From Aminomonas paucivorans DSM 12260 (GTDB taxonomy: Bacteria; Synergistota; Synergistia; Synergistales; Synergistaceae), in the NCBI RefSeq assembly GCF_000165795.1, contig NZ_CM001022.1, forward strand, positions 1,116,001-1,180,000: DNA of 64,000 nt. Reading direction: 5' to 3'. Both the position numbers and the translations under genes were made by a program. The notes beneath the pieces are model-generated. The model had not been told where the DNA came from, searched no databases, and was given only the letters and a program-made list of their open reading frames with translations. Position 1 is the first letter of the stretch, and each line of letters opens with the position of its first letter. Positions 20,812 through 29,443 of this stretch are shown piece after piece.

Positions 20812-21425
20812 GGGCCCCGGGGGGCTCCCGGGGGTTCACCCTGGTGGAGATCCTCCTGGTGGTGGCCCTGGTGGGACTCATCGCCACCTCCGCCCTGGGG
20901 CCCATGATCTTCCTGGTGGAAAAGCTCCGGGCCGTAAGGGACGACTACGGCGCGGAGAGGAAGGTCGTCGCGGCCCTGGAGTCGGTGGTGCAGGACCTTC
21001 GGGACGGCCTGCCCCAGGCGTCCGCCCCCTTTCGTCTGGTGCGCCGGGACGCCCTGGCGGGAGGCCCCGACGATGCCCTCCTGGTGTGGTCCCTGGGTCC
21101 CACCCGGCGGGGAGGCATCCTGGGAACGGTGGTATACACGGTGGTGCGCCAGGACCTGCTCCACCCGGTGGCTACGGGGTTGTACCGGTGGGACCTGAAG
21201 GTCAAGGCCCCGACGGACGTCTCCCTGGAGGGGCTCAAGACGGAGGACGCGCGCCTGGTGCTCCCCGGGGTGGACTCCTTCCGGGTGGAGGCGCGGCAGG
21301 AGAAGGCCTGGGTGCAGGAGGCCGCGGGAAAGCTGCCCCAGGGGGTACGGATCACCGTGACCCGCTGGGGACGCAGCTACCGCCACCAGGACTGGCTCCC
21401 CGTCCAGGAGGAGACCAAGCCGTGA
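20808..21425 (+). CDS. gspJ: Type II secretion minor pseudopilin, GspJ-like
   Basis: 205-residue prepilin-like protein. The leader ends with the prepilin peptidase site SRG-FTLVEILLVVALVGL near residues 8-22 (cleavage after Gly, Glu at +5), then a globular, beta-rich domain of about 170 residues. Size and position before a GspK suggest GspJ, which caps the pseudopilus tip with GspI and GspK. GTG 20808 overlaps the upstream stop. Confidence 0.7.
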   Translation: MRAPGGSRGFTLVEILLVVALVGLIATSALGPMIFLVEKLRAVRDDYGAERKVVAALESVVQDLRDGLPQASAPFRLVRRDALAGGPDDALLVWSLGPTRRGGILGTVVYTVVRQDLLHPVATGLYRWDLKVKAPTDVSLEGLKTEDARLVLPGVDSFRVEARQEKAWVQEAAGKLPQGVRITVTRWGRSYRHQDWLPVQEETKP

Positions 21426-21435
21426 GGCTCCGGGT

Positions 21436-22359
21436 ATGAGGAAACCCGCAAAGGGAGGGTTCATCCTTCTTTCGGTGCTCCTCTCCGTCACGGTGCTCCT
21501 TTCCGCCGCCACGGGCCTGGCCTGGTTCGCCCGGTCGGAGGTGCGGATGACGGAGGAGCGGACCTTCCAGCTTCGGGCGAGGAGCGCCGCCTTCGGGGCC
21601 CTCAAAACGGCGGAGGCGCTCCTGGCGGCGAGGAGCGAAGATTACGACAGCCTCGCCGAGGCCCCCTACCGTCCCGGGTCGGTGAAACCCCTTCCCCCCG
21701 CAGGGGGGCTGACGGTGCGCCTCTCCCTGGTGCCCCTGGACGACCGGATTCCCCTGGGGTCCCTCTTCCTGCCCGACGGCTTCACCGTGAAAAAGGAGTT
21801 CGAAGGCCCCTGGGAGCGCCTTTTCCTGCTCCTGGGCAAGCCGGAGCTGGGGCCGAAGCTGCTGGACTACATGGATGGGGACACGGTGCCTCGCATGGGG
21901 GGCAAGGAGGAAGACGGGTACCTCAACCGTCCCGCCGAGGATCTCTCGCAATTCCTGAACTGCCCCGGGGTGGACCGGAAGCTGCTGTACGGCACCAAGG
22001 CCAAAGCGGGGCTTCGTCGCTTCGTCACCCCCTTCTGCGGGGAGAAGATCAACCTGAACACCGTGGACCCGGGGGTGCTGGCCCTTTTGGACGAGCGTCT
22101 GGGGGATCGGGAGGCGAAGGCCCTGGCGGCGCTTCGGATGACGGCTCCCATCAAGAAGGTGGAGGACCTGAAACGGATTCCCGGTTTTCCGGAGGACGTG
22201 CTCCCCCGGATCACCAACGTGGTGGGAGTGGCGAGCCGGTACGTCTCCGTGCGGATCCAGGTCCGCCAGGGAAGGTTGCAGAGGCGCTTCGAGGCGGTGC
22301 TGGAGCGTTCCGGAACGGGGCCCAAGGCATCCTGCACCCTGGTGCGGTGGGTGGAGTAG
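21436..22359 (+). CDS. gspK: Type II secretion minor pseudopilin GspK
   Basis: 307 residues, the large pseudopilin that sits at the pseudopilus tip. Leader KGG-FILLSVLLSVTVLLSAA near residues 7-24; position +5 is Ser rather than Glu, a known GspK peculiarity. The C-terminal half has the GspK SAM-like region with INLNTVDPGVLALL and VEDLKRIPGF. The start is ATG 21436, 10 bp after gspJ. Confidence 0.85.
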   Translation: MRKPAKGGFILLSVLLSVTVLLSAATGLAWFARSEVRMTEERTFQLRARSAAFGALKTAEALLAARSEDYDSLAEAPYRPGSVKPLPPAGGLTVRLSLVPLDDRIPLGSLFLPDGFTVKKEFEGPWERLFLLLGKPELGPKLLDYMDGDTVPRMGGKEEDGYLNRPAEDLSQFLNCPGVDRKLLYGTKAKAGLRRFVTPFCGEKINLNTVDPGVLALLDERLGDREAKALAALRMTAPIKKVEDLKRIPGFPEDVLPRITNVVGVASRYVSVRIQVRQGRLQRRFEAVLERSGTGPKASCTLVRWVE

Positions 22360-22399
22360 AGTCAGCCCGGCGAGGACAGGCCGGACGAAGGAGGAACGG

Positions 22400-23527
22400 A
22401 TGGAAAGACGGGCGGCGCCTCCGCAGTTTTCGTTGGTAGACGATCCACTCCCGCAGGGAAGGGGGGTCCGGGTGGTGCTGGGCGCTCCCCGGACCCTCTC
22501 GGTGCAGCCCTTCGCCTTCCCCTTCTCCCAGCCGGGAAAGGTGCGGGAGGCCCTGAGGCTTCGCCTCCTCCCCCTGTTGGGAGAGGGGCTTGCCCAGACC
22601 CTGGTGGTCCCCCTGGTGACGGAACGCCGGGGCAAGGGGTGCTCCGGCGTCGCCTGGATCGCCCGCCGGGACGAGCTGGAATCCCTCTCCGCCCGGGTGG
22701 GAGAGGCCCGTTTCTGGCCAGCCCCCCTGGCCCTTCTGGGGGAGGAGCCCGACGGGGTCCTGGGGGTGGTGGAAGACGACGGGGTCGCCGCCCTCTTCGT
22801 GGCCGGCGGGATCCCCCGAGGCTACCGGTGGCAGCGCCTCTCGGGGCAGAGCCCCGAGGACCTTCGGGAAAACCTGCTTGCCCAGGGGGATGCCCTGGGC
22901 TGCCCCGGCCCCTGCCGGGTGGTGGACCTGCGGGACCCCTCCCAGCGGGAACGCTTTCTGCAGGAGGCCCCTCGGGGTTACGGGGCCCTTCCCTTCCTGG
23001 GAGACTTCGACCTGTCCCTCCGCGGGGCCGCCCACGCCGAATCCCGCAGCCGCTCCCTCCACACCCTGCGGCGCCTTTCCTGGATCCTGGGCCTGGGGGG
23101 CGGGCTCTTCTGCCTGGCCGCGGGGTACCAGTGGCTGGACGGATTCCGCACCCAGGAGACGGCGACCCAGGCCCAATACCGGGTCTTCCGGGGAGCCTTC
23201 GGGGAGGAATCCCCCGGGGATCCCCTGATGGAGGCCAAGCGGAGGCTTCGCCGCGCCGGGGCTTCCTCCTCCGGCCTTTCCTTCGGAGACCTGCTCGCCC
23301 TGATGGGACAGGCCTTCAAGGACCAGGGCCAGGGAGTTCGCCTGGAATCCCTCCGCTACGGCCCCGACAAGTCGGAGATCCAGGGTTCCGCCTCCACCAC
23401 CGAGGCCGTCCAGGCCTTCCGCAAGCGGGTGGACGACGGCCCCCTTTCCGCCGCCATGGGGGACCTCCAGCAGATCCCCGGCGGAGGGTTCCGATTCGTT
23501 CTCACCCTGAAGGAGGACCGCCCATGA
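22400..23527 (+). CDS. gspL: Type II secretion inner-membrane protein GspL-like
   Basis: 375 residues with a soluble N-terminal part, one transmembrane helix (about residues 230-250, WILGLGGGLFCLAAGY) and a periplasmic C-terminal ferredoxin-like domain. This is the GspL/PilN-fused layout, linking the GspE ATPase to the periplasmic GspM. Sequence similarity to GspL is weak by eye, so the call leans on architecture and position between gspK and a GspM-like gene. ATG 22400 after GAAGGAGG; the stop overlaps the next ATG. Confidence 0.7.
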   Translation: MERRAAPPQFSLVDDPLPQGRGVRVVLGAPRTLSVQPFAFPFSQPGKVREALRLRLLPLLGEGLAQTLVVPLVTERRGKGCSGVAWIARRDELESLSARVGEARFWPAPLALLGEEPDGVLGVVEDDGVAALFVAGGIPRGYRWQRLSGQSPEDLRENLLAQGDALGCPGPCRVVDLRDPSQRERFLQEAPRGYGALPFLGDFDLSLRGAAHAESRSRSLHTLRRLSWILGLGGGLFCLAAGYQWLDGFRTQETATQAQYRVFRGAFGEESPGDPLMEAKRRLRRAGASSSGLSFGDLLALMGQAFKDQGQGVRLESLRYGPDKSEIQGSASTTEAVQAFRKRVDDGPLSAAMGDLQQIPGGGFRFVLTLKEDRP

Positions 23528-24012
23528 ACGCCAAGGAACTGAGGGAATCCCTCCAGGAGCTTCGCCAGGATCCGGAGGGGCGCAAGGCCGCCACGGCCCT
23601 GCTGTTGGGGGTGCTGCTGTGGTGCTTCGGCGGGGGCATCTGGCTTCAGGCTTCCGCCCAGCAGGCCCAGGCACTGCAGGTCCGGCGAGACCTGCGGGAG
23701 CTGACGGACCTGGCGGCCCAGGCCCTGTGTCTTCCTGTGGGAGGAGCTGCGGCGACGCCGGAGGATCCCCTTTCCGCTCTCACCCAGACGGTGGAGTCCA
23801 TGAAGCTCAAGGACCGGATGGTGCAGCTCGCCTCCAACCCCGCGGGGGCGGTGGTGCAGCTCGACGGTCTCTACGGGGAGGAGTGCACCGCCCTGGCCCA
23901 GGAGCTGATCCGCCGGGGGCTGACGGTGCGCACCGCGGAGCTGAAGGCCCTGCCTTTCCAGAAAGACCGCCTCCTCTCCGTGACCCTGGTGGTGGGGGGG
24001 AACAAGCCATGA
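23524..24012 (+). CDS. gspM: Type II secretion GspM-like protein
   Basis: 162 residues: short cytoplasmic start, a single transmembrane helix (about residues 22-42, TALLLGVLLWCFGGGIWLQ) and a periplasmic ferredoxin-like domain. This matches GspM, which dimerises with GspL. Assigned by size, topology and order; ATG overlaps gspL by 4 bp (ATGA). Confidence 0.65.
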   Translation: MNAKELRESLQELRQDPEGRKAATALLLGVLLWCFGGGIWLQASAQQAQALQVRRDLRELTDLAAQALCLPVGGAAATPEDPLSALTQTVESMKLKDRMVQLASNPAGAVVQLDGLYGEECTALAQELIRRGLTVRTAELKALPFQKDRLLSVTLVVGGNKP

Positions 24013-24632
24013 GGATGCCCGCCCTGTCCGTGGACCTGCGGGCCTGGGTCCGCCCCGCCCTGGGGGGCCTGGGTCTGCTGCTGGTCTTCCTCCTGGGCCT
24101 GTGGGCCTTCTTCCCCTGGGGTGCCGCGGGGGAGCTGCTCTTCGCCCGCCTGTCCCTGAAGGCGGCGGGCTCCGGCGTCGTGGTCTCCGCCGCCGCCCAG
24201 GAGGTGGAGGGCCGCTTCGCCCCCACCCTGACCTACCGGGGGGTACGGCTCAAGACCTCCTTCGTGGAGGGCTTCTGCCGGGAGGCCGCCCTGAAGCTCT
24301 CCCCTGCGGGACTGCTGGGAGGGGCCGCCCGGGCCGTCCTGACCCTGGATCGGGGAGCCCTGGTCCTGCCGGATCGGCAGGAGGCCAAGTGGACCGACGG
24401 GGGTGCGCGGTTCCGGGTGTCCCCGTCGGAGCTGCGCATGGAGGATTTCCGCCTGCGGGGTTCCTTCTCCGCCGACGGCTCCCTGATCCTGGAGCTGCCC
24501 CAGGGGACCCCTCGGGGCTGGGACGTCTCCCTGAAGGTGCCCGACCCCCTGGACCGGACCCTGAACATGGTGCAGTACCTGATGCCCCTGAAGCGCACTG
24601 CCCCCGGGGCCTGGAGGACCCAGGGACCATGA
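24009..24632 (+). CDS. gspN: Type II secretion GspN-like protein
   Basis: 207 residues with one N-terminal transmembrane helix (about residues 17-40) and a periplasmic beta-rich region, consistent with GspN, an accessory protein found in some T2SS operons, often in organisms with a GspC-D pair nearby. ATG 24009 overlaps gspM by 4 bp. Function in the family is poorly defined; assignment rests on order and topology. Confidence 0.55.
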   Translation: MRMPALSVDLRAWVRPALGGLGLLLVFLLGLWAFFPWGAAGELLFARLSLKAAGSGVVVSAAAQEVEGRFAPTLTYRGVRLKTSFVEGFCREAALKLSPAGLLGGAARAVLTLDRGALVLPDRQEAKWTDGGARFRVSPSELRMEDFRLRGSFSADGSLILELPQGTPRGWDVSLKVPDPLDRTLNMVQYLMPLKRTAPGAWRTQGP

Positions 24633-25576
24633 GGCTGCCGGAGAAACTTCGCTCCCTGCGCCTTGCGCCCTTCGGTTCGGGGGACGGGTCCTCCTGGAAG
24701 GACCGCGTCAAGGACCCCGCCCGTTGGCTCGCCTGGGGGGAGGCGGCGGCTCCGTGGCTTGCCGCGGCCCTGGGGGCTCTGGCCCTGGCCTGGGGGGCCT
24801 CGGGGTTCCTGGAGGGCCGCTGGGCCCGCCTGGCCGCCGGCGACCTGGGAGCCCAGATCGAAGCCCTGTCCCAGAATCCGCCCCGCACGGTGGCCCAGGA
24901 CCCCGCCCAGAAACTGGAGGTCTTCAAGGAGGCCAACCCCTTCGCCCTGACCCAAAAGGCCGGGGAGGCGGGGACGCAGACCGCCGCAGACGCCCTGGCC
25001 CTGGCGGGGACCCTGCCCGGCGTGGGGGCGTGGATCCGCGCCGACGGCTCCACCGCCCTGGTCCTGGTGAACCAGGAGTTCCGGGGCTTCAAGCTGGTGC
25101 GGGTGGATGCGGACCGCATCTACCTGGTGCGGGACGAGACGGTCCACAAGGTCTACCTCTACCTGTCCGGCTCCACGGCCGCGGCGACGCCGTCCCCTCC
25201 CGCGGGGACTCCGGGGGGGACCGTTGCGCCCCCCGGGGCCGTACAGGCCCCTGGGGAGGGCAAGGACGGCTCCCTGTCCCGGGAGCTGCTGGACAAGCTC
25301 CTCATGAACCCCTACGACGAACTCTCCAAGGTCCGGCTGATCCCCCAGACTTCCGGGGACGTGCAGGGAATGCAGGTGGCGGCCATCCAGCCCGACAGCC
25401 TGCTGGGGCAGCTGGGGGTGCAGGAGGGGGACACCATCCAGTCTCTCAACGGGGTGCCCATCCGCAACCTGAGCGACGTGTCCAACGCGGTGAACTCCCT
25501 CCTCGGAGGGGCCCGCATGGACGTCACGGTGGTGCGGGAGGGCAAGCCCGTCAACCTGGGGTACGCGGTGAAATGA
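24629..25576 (+). CDS. gspC: Type II secretion GspC with PDZ domain
   Basis: 315-residue inner-membrane protein that contacts the secretin. One transmembrane helix near residues 40-60, a homology region (about 100-190, with GVGAWIRADGSTALVLVNQ...YLVRDETVHKVYL), a Pro/Gly/Ala-rich linker, and a C-terminal PDZ domain (about 225-315) containing GMQVAAIQPDSLLGQLGVQEGDTI and NGVPIRNLSDV. The order HR domain plus PDZ is diagnostic for GspC. ATG overlaps gspN by 4 bp. Confidence 0.87.
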   Translation: MRLPEKLRSLRLAPFGSGDGSSWKDRVKDPARWLAWGEAAAPWLAAALGALALAWGASGFLEGRWARLAAGDLGAQIEALSQNPPRTVAQDPAQKLEVFKEANPFALTQKAGEAGTQTAADALALAGTLPGVGAWIRADGSTALVLVNQEFRGFKLVRVDADRIYLVRDETVHKVYLYLSGSTAAATPSPPAGTPGGTVAPPGAVQAPGEGKDGSLSRELLDKLLMNPYDELSKVRLIPQTSGDVQGMQVAAIQPDSLLGQLGVQEGDTIQSLNGVPIRNLSDVSNAVNSLLGGARMDVTVVREGKPVNLGYAVK

Positions 25577-25920
25577 GCCGAGGTCTCCCCCTTCCCGCAG
25601 GGCGGCGCGGAGGCTTCACCCTCGTGGAGGTGCTGGTGGCGGTGGCCATCCTGGGGCTCTGCGCCGTGGGGGCCCTGCGGTTGGCCCTGGTCTCCCAGCG
25701 GGCGCTGGACGAGGCCCGGACCCGAAGGGCCTTCCTGGAACAGGTGGCGGAGATCCAGATGGGGCTGCGGGACAAGACCCTGTCCGACAACGGCACCAGC
25801 GGCGACCTGGAATGGCGTCAGGCCCAGGCCCCCAGCCAGACGGGGGAAGCGTCCCCCGCGAAGTGGCGGGAGGTGGAGATCCGAGCGCCCGGAAGGACCC
25901 TGAGGGTGGTGGTTCCCTGA
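25573..25920 (+). CDS. gspI: Type II secretion minor pseudopilin, GspI-like
   Basis: 115-residue prepilin-like protein with the cleavage site RRGG-FTLVEVLVAVAILGL near residues 13-28 and a short beta-rich body ending in the REVEIRAPGRTLRVVV pattern. Its size matches GspI; GspH and GspG are less likely because no GspG-type C-terminal calcium-site motif is present. ATG overlaps gspC by 4 bp. Confidence 0.7.
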   Translation: MSRGLPLPAGRRGGFTLVEVLVAVAILGLCAVGALRLALVSQRALDEARTRRAFLEQVAEIQMGLRDKTLSDNGTSGDLEWRQAQAPSQTGEASPAKWREVEIRAPGRTLRVVVP

Positions 25921-26015
25921 CCACCTCCGGCGGAGCAAGGCGAAAGAGCGCCCCCCTTCGGGGAGGGCCGGATCGGTCTCATCCGAAAGTTCGTACCTTT
26001 GAAGGAGGTTCCCCC

Positions 26016-27962
26016 ATGCGCGCAAGGCTTCTTCGTACCCTGGGCCCCCTGGCCCTGATCCTTCTCCTGGCGGCCCCCCTGTGGGCCCAGGACCCCCCGG
26101 CGGATCCCACGGACGAACGCAACCTCGTCCAGGCCGCCCGGGCCATGCGTTCCACCGGCAAGGTGCAGCTCAACTTCAAGGACCTGGAGCTGGCCAAGTT
26201 CATCCGGTTCATGTCCGAGCTTCTGGGGGAGAACCTGGTGGTGGACCCGGGGCTCAAGGGCAACGTCTCCGTGGTCTCCCCCCGGGCCATCTCCTTCAAG
26301 GAGGCTCGGCAGGTGATGCTCTCCATCCTGGAGATGAACTCCCTCACCCTTCAGAACATGGGGGGCTACTCCAAGGTGCTCCCCGCCTCCGCGGGCCCTT
26401 CCCAGGACTTCTCGGTGCGCAAGAGCCCTCGGGGCCCCGGACCGGGGGAGCAGGTGGTCACCCAGGTGGTGCCCCTGGACTACGTCAAGGCGGGGTACGT
26501 GGTGGAACCCGTGAAGGCGGCGGTCCAGGGCATCGGCATCCAGCCCCTCCAGTCCCAGATGGGGGTGCTCCTCACGGGCAAGGCCACCCTGGTGCAGCGG
26601 GCGGTGAGCCTCATCCAGGCCCTGGACGCCTCCGACAGCATCCGGGCCGCCAAGGTCTTCTCCCTCCAGTACGCCTCCCCCAAGCTCCTGGAGGGGCAGT
26701 TCAACGCCCTCTCCAAGGACCCGGGGGCCAAGGTGACGGGCATCCTGGCGGTGGCGGACGAGCCCAGCAAGAAGATCGTCCTGGTGGGCACCCGTCAGGC
26801 CCTCCGGGAGGCCCAGCGCATCATCCAGGCCCTGGACGTGCCCGTGCAGTCCACCAACTTCCGGGTCTACAAACTCCAGAACTCCGACGCCAAGAAGGTG
26901 GCGGAACAGCTTTCCCAGATCCTGGCGGTGGCGGCCCGGATGCAGCCCGACGCCAAGGGGACCATGCCCACCACGGTGGTGCCGGACCTGCCCACCAACA
27001 GCCTGGTGTTCTCCGCCCCGCCGGAGCAGTACGCCGCCATCGAACGGGTTCTGGAACAGCTGGACATCCAGCCCAAGCAGGTGCTCCTCCGGGGGCTGGT
27101 GGCGGAGGTGAACCTCACCAAGCTGGACCAGGCGGGGGTGGACTGGGCCGCCTGGGGGGGCGGTCTCACCGGGGACGGGGTCTTCGCGGGGCAGGTGCAG
27201 ATGGGCAACAGCTCCATCCCCCCCATGTTCCTGGAGTGGTTCCGGGACCTCACCAAACACGACACGGTCACCTACGACCGCTTCGGCAACGCCATCACCA
27301 CCACGGTCTACGACAGCAAGGCCCTGGTGTACGGCTACGTGAAGCTCCTCAACCGCTTCGACGCCATCAACGTGCTGTCCATGCCCCGGATCATGTGCAC
27401 CGACAACCTGGAAAGCTCCCTCCAGGTGGGACAGGTGATCCCCCAGCTCAAGGGCAAGCTCTCGGAGGTGAACAACCCCAGTGCCGTCCAGAGCAGCTAC
27501 GAGTACAAGGACACGGGGCTCATCCTCAAGGTGACCCCCCACATCCGCAGCGGCAACCTGGTGGCCCTGGAGATCGAACAGCGCATCGAAGAGGTCCTCA
27601 CCGCCTCCACCGTGGACACCCCCACCACCACCAAGAGGGAGATCAAGACCAACGTGCTGGTGGAGAACGGCCAGACCATCATCCTGGGAGGCATCATCAA
27701 GGAAGCGGAGAAGTCCATGAAGAGCCGGGTCCCCGGCCTCTCCTACATCCCCCTCCTGGGGAACCTCTTCACCTCCACGGTGAAGCAGCGGGAGAAGGTG
27801 GACCTGATGATCTTCCTCACCCCCTACATCCTGGAGAACCCCCGCCAGGCGGTGGACGTGTCCGTGCAGATCTCCTCGGGGGACCAGGTCCCCAGCGCCG
27901 CGGAGGCCGAGACCACCCTGCGCCTGGACAAACTGTTCAAGGACGCGGTGAGGAAGCAGTGA
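26016..27962 (+). CDS. gspD: Type II secretion secretin GspD
   Basis: Outer-membrane secretin forming the exit pore, 648 residues. Signal peptide LLRTLGPLALILLLAAPLWAQ (cleavage near residue 23). Then the N0 domain (QLNFKDLELAKFIRFMSELLGENLVVDPGLKG), N1/N2/N3 repeats and the secretin domain with VPLLGNLF near residue 580 (IPLLGNLFTSTVKQREKVDLMIFLTP). No C-terminal pilotin-binding lipobox was noted. ATG 26016 follows AAGGAGG. A 95-bp gap separates it from gspI. Presence of a secretin shows a diderm envelope. Confidence 0.95.
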   Translation: MRARLLRTLGPLALILLLAAPLWAQDPPADPTDERNLVQAARAMRSTGKVQLNFKDLELAKFIRFMSELLGENLVVDPGLKGNVSVVSPRAISFKEARQVMLSILEMNSLTLQNMGGYSKVLPASAGPSQDFSVRKSPRGPGPGEQVVTQVVPLDYVKAGYVVEPVKAAVQGIGIQPLQSQMGVLLTGKATLVQRAVSLIQALDASDSIRAAKVFSLQYASPKLLEGQFNALSKDPGAKVTGILAVADEPSKKIVLVGTRQALREAQRIIQALDVPVQSTNFRVYKLQNSDAKKVAEQLSQILAVAARMQPDAKGTMPTTVVPDLPTNSLVFSAPPEQYAAIERVLEQLDIQPKQVLLRGLVAEVNLTKLDQAGVDWAAWGGGLTGDGVFAGQVQMGNSSIPPMFLEWFRDLTKHDTVTYDRFGNAITTTVYDSKALVYGYVKLLNRFDAINVLSMPRIMCTDNLESSLQVGQVIPQLKGKLSEVNNPSAVQSSYEYKDTGLILKVTPHIRSGNLVALEIEQRIEEVLTASTVDTPTTTKREIKTNVLVENGQTIILGGIIKEAEKSMKSRVPGLSYIPLLGNLFTSTVKQREKVDLMIFLTPYILENPRQAVDVSVQISSGDQVPSAAEAETTLRLDKLFKDAVRKQ

Positions 27963-29440
27963 GCGCCCCCTTCCCCGCCCCGGAGCGGGTCCTGCCCCTC
28001 ATCCCGCCCCAGGTGAGCCTGGACGTGCTGCGGGAGCTGCTGCTGGTGCCCCTGCGGCAGGAGGAGGGGGTCCTGGTGGTGGCGGCCCCCTCCCTGGACC
28101 GGCTGGCTCAGGCGCAGCTCCTGGGGGCCGCCCAGGGGTGCGCCGTGGAGCTGGAGATCCACCCGGAACCCCGCATCGGCGAACTGATCCGGGCCCTCTA
28201 CGACCTGAAGACCGGGGTGGCGGAGGAGACGGTGAGCGCCGTGGAGGGCATCGACGACCTCTCGGACCTGGTGCGCCTGGAGGTCTTGAGCGACTCCGTG
28301 GACGCCCCGGTGATCCGGCTGGTGAACGGCCTCATCCTGGAGGCCCTCAAGGTGCGGGCCACGGACATCCACCTGGAGCCCTACGAGGACCGCTTTCTGG
28401 TGCGCTACCGGGTGGACGGGGTGCTCCGGGACGCCTACTCCCTCCCCAAGGGACACCAGGCCCCCCTCACCAGCCGGGTCAAGGTCATGGCCCGCATGGA
28501 CATCGCGGAGCGCTTCGTCCCCCAGGACGGACGCATCGGCATCGCCCTGGCGGACCGGGCGGTGGACATCCGGGTCAGCTCCCTGCCCACCCCCCACGGA
28601 GAGCGGCTGGCCCTGCGCCTCCTGGACAAGGCCCGGGGACTGCTCACCCTGGAGAGCCTGGGCATGGCGGCGGAGGAGCAGCGGGCTCTGGAGCGGCTCA
28701 TCGCCCACCCCTACGGCATGATCCTCTTCACGGGGCCCACGGGCTCCGGGAAGAGCACCACCCTCTACGCCATCCTTCAGTCCCTGCGTCGGCCGGAGGT
28801 GAACCTCCTCTCCGTGGAGGACCCGGTGGAGTACGACCTCCCAGGGATCGGGCAGGTGCAGGTGAACGAAAAGGCCGGGGTCACCTTCGCCTCCGCCCTG
28901 CGCACCATCCTGCGGCAGGACCCGGACATCATCATGATCGGGGAGATGCGAGACTACGAGACCGCCCACATCGGCGTGCAAGCCTCCCTCACGGGGCACC
29001 TGGTGCTCTCCACCCTGCACACCAACGACTCGGTCAGCGCCGTGGGGCGCCTGGCGGACATGGGGGTGGAACCCTACCTCATCGCGGGGTCCCTCCTGGG
29101 GGTGGTGGCCCAGCGGCTGGTGCGCCGTCTCTGCCCCCACTGTCGTCGGGAGATCCCCGTGCCTCCCTTCCTGGCTCGATTGGGTGCGAAAGGGGCCTTC
29201 GGTCCCGGGGGCTGCGAGGCCTGTGGGGGGTCCGGCTATCGGGGGCGACTGGGGCTGTACGAACAGTTCGACGTGGACGGCCCCATCCAGGCGGCGGTGG
29301 CGGAGAACGCCCCCGCAGGAGTCCTGCGGGACCTGGCCCGGGAGCGGGGCCTGCGCACCCTCCTGGAGCTGGGGGTCCTGCGGGTGCAGGAGGGACTCAC
29401 CTCCCCGGAGGAGGTCCTCCGGGTGGTTGGGGAGGCCTAG
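27959..29440 (+). CDS. gspE: Type II secretion ATPase GspE
   Basis: Cytoplasmic hexameric ATPase that drives pseudopilus assembly, 493 residues. N-terminal GspE_N-type domain, then Walker A GPTGSGKSTTLYAIL near residue 255-268, Asp box SVEDPVEYDLPGIGQVQVN, Walker B ALRTILRQDPDIIMIGEMRD, His box TGHLVLSTLHTND, and a tetracysteine zinc module (CPHC...CEACGGSGYRGR). GTG 27959 overlaps the gspD stop. Confidence 0.95.
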   Translation: MSAPFPAPERVLPLIPPQVSLDVLRELLLVPLRQEEGVLVVAAPSLDRLAQAQLLGAAQGCAVELEIHPEPRIGELIRALYDLKTGVAEETVSAVEGIDDLSDLVRLEVLSDSVDAPVIRLVNGLILEALKVRATDIHLEPYEDRFLVRYRVDGVLRDAYSLPKGHQAPLTSRVKVMARMDIAERFVPQDGRIGIALADRAVDIRVSSLPTPHGERLALRLLDKARGLLTLESLGMAAEEQRALERLIAHPYGMILFTGPTGSGKSTTLYAILQSLRRPEVNLLSVEDPVEYDLPGIGQVQVNEKAGVTFASALRTILRQDPDIIMIGEMRDYETAHIGVQASLTGHLVLSTLHTNDSVSAVGRLADMGVEPYLIAGSLLGVVAQRLVRRLCPHCRREIPVPPFLARLGAKGAFGPGGCEACGGSGYRGRLGLYEQFDVDGPIQAAVAENAPAGVLRDLARERGLRTLLELGVLRVQEGLTSPEEVLRVVGEA

Positions 29441-29443
29441 ACG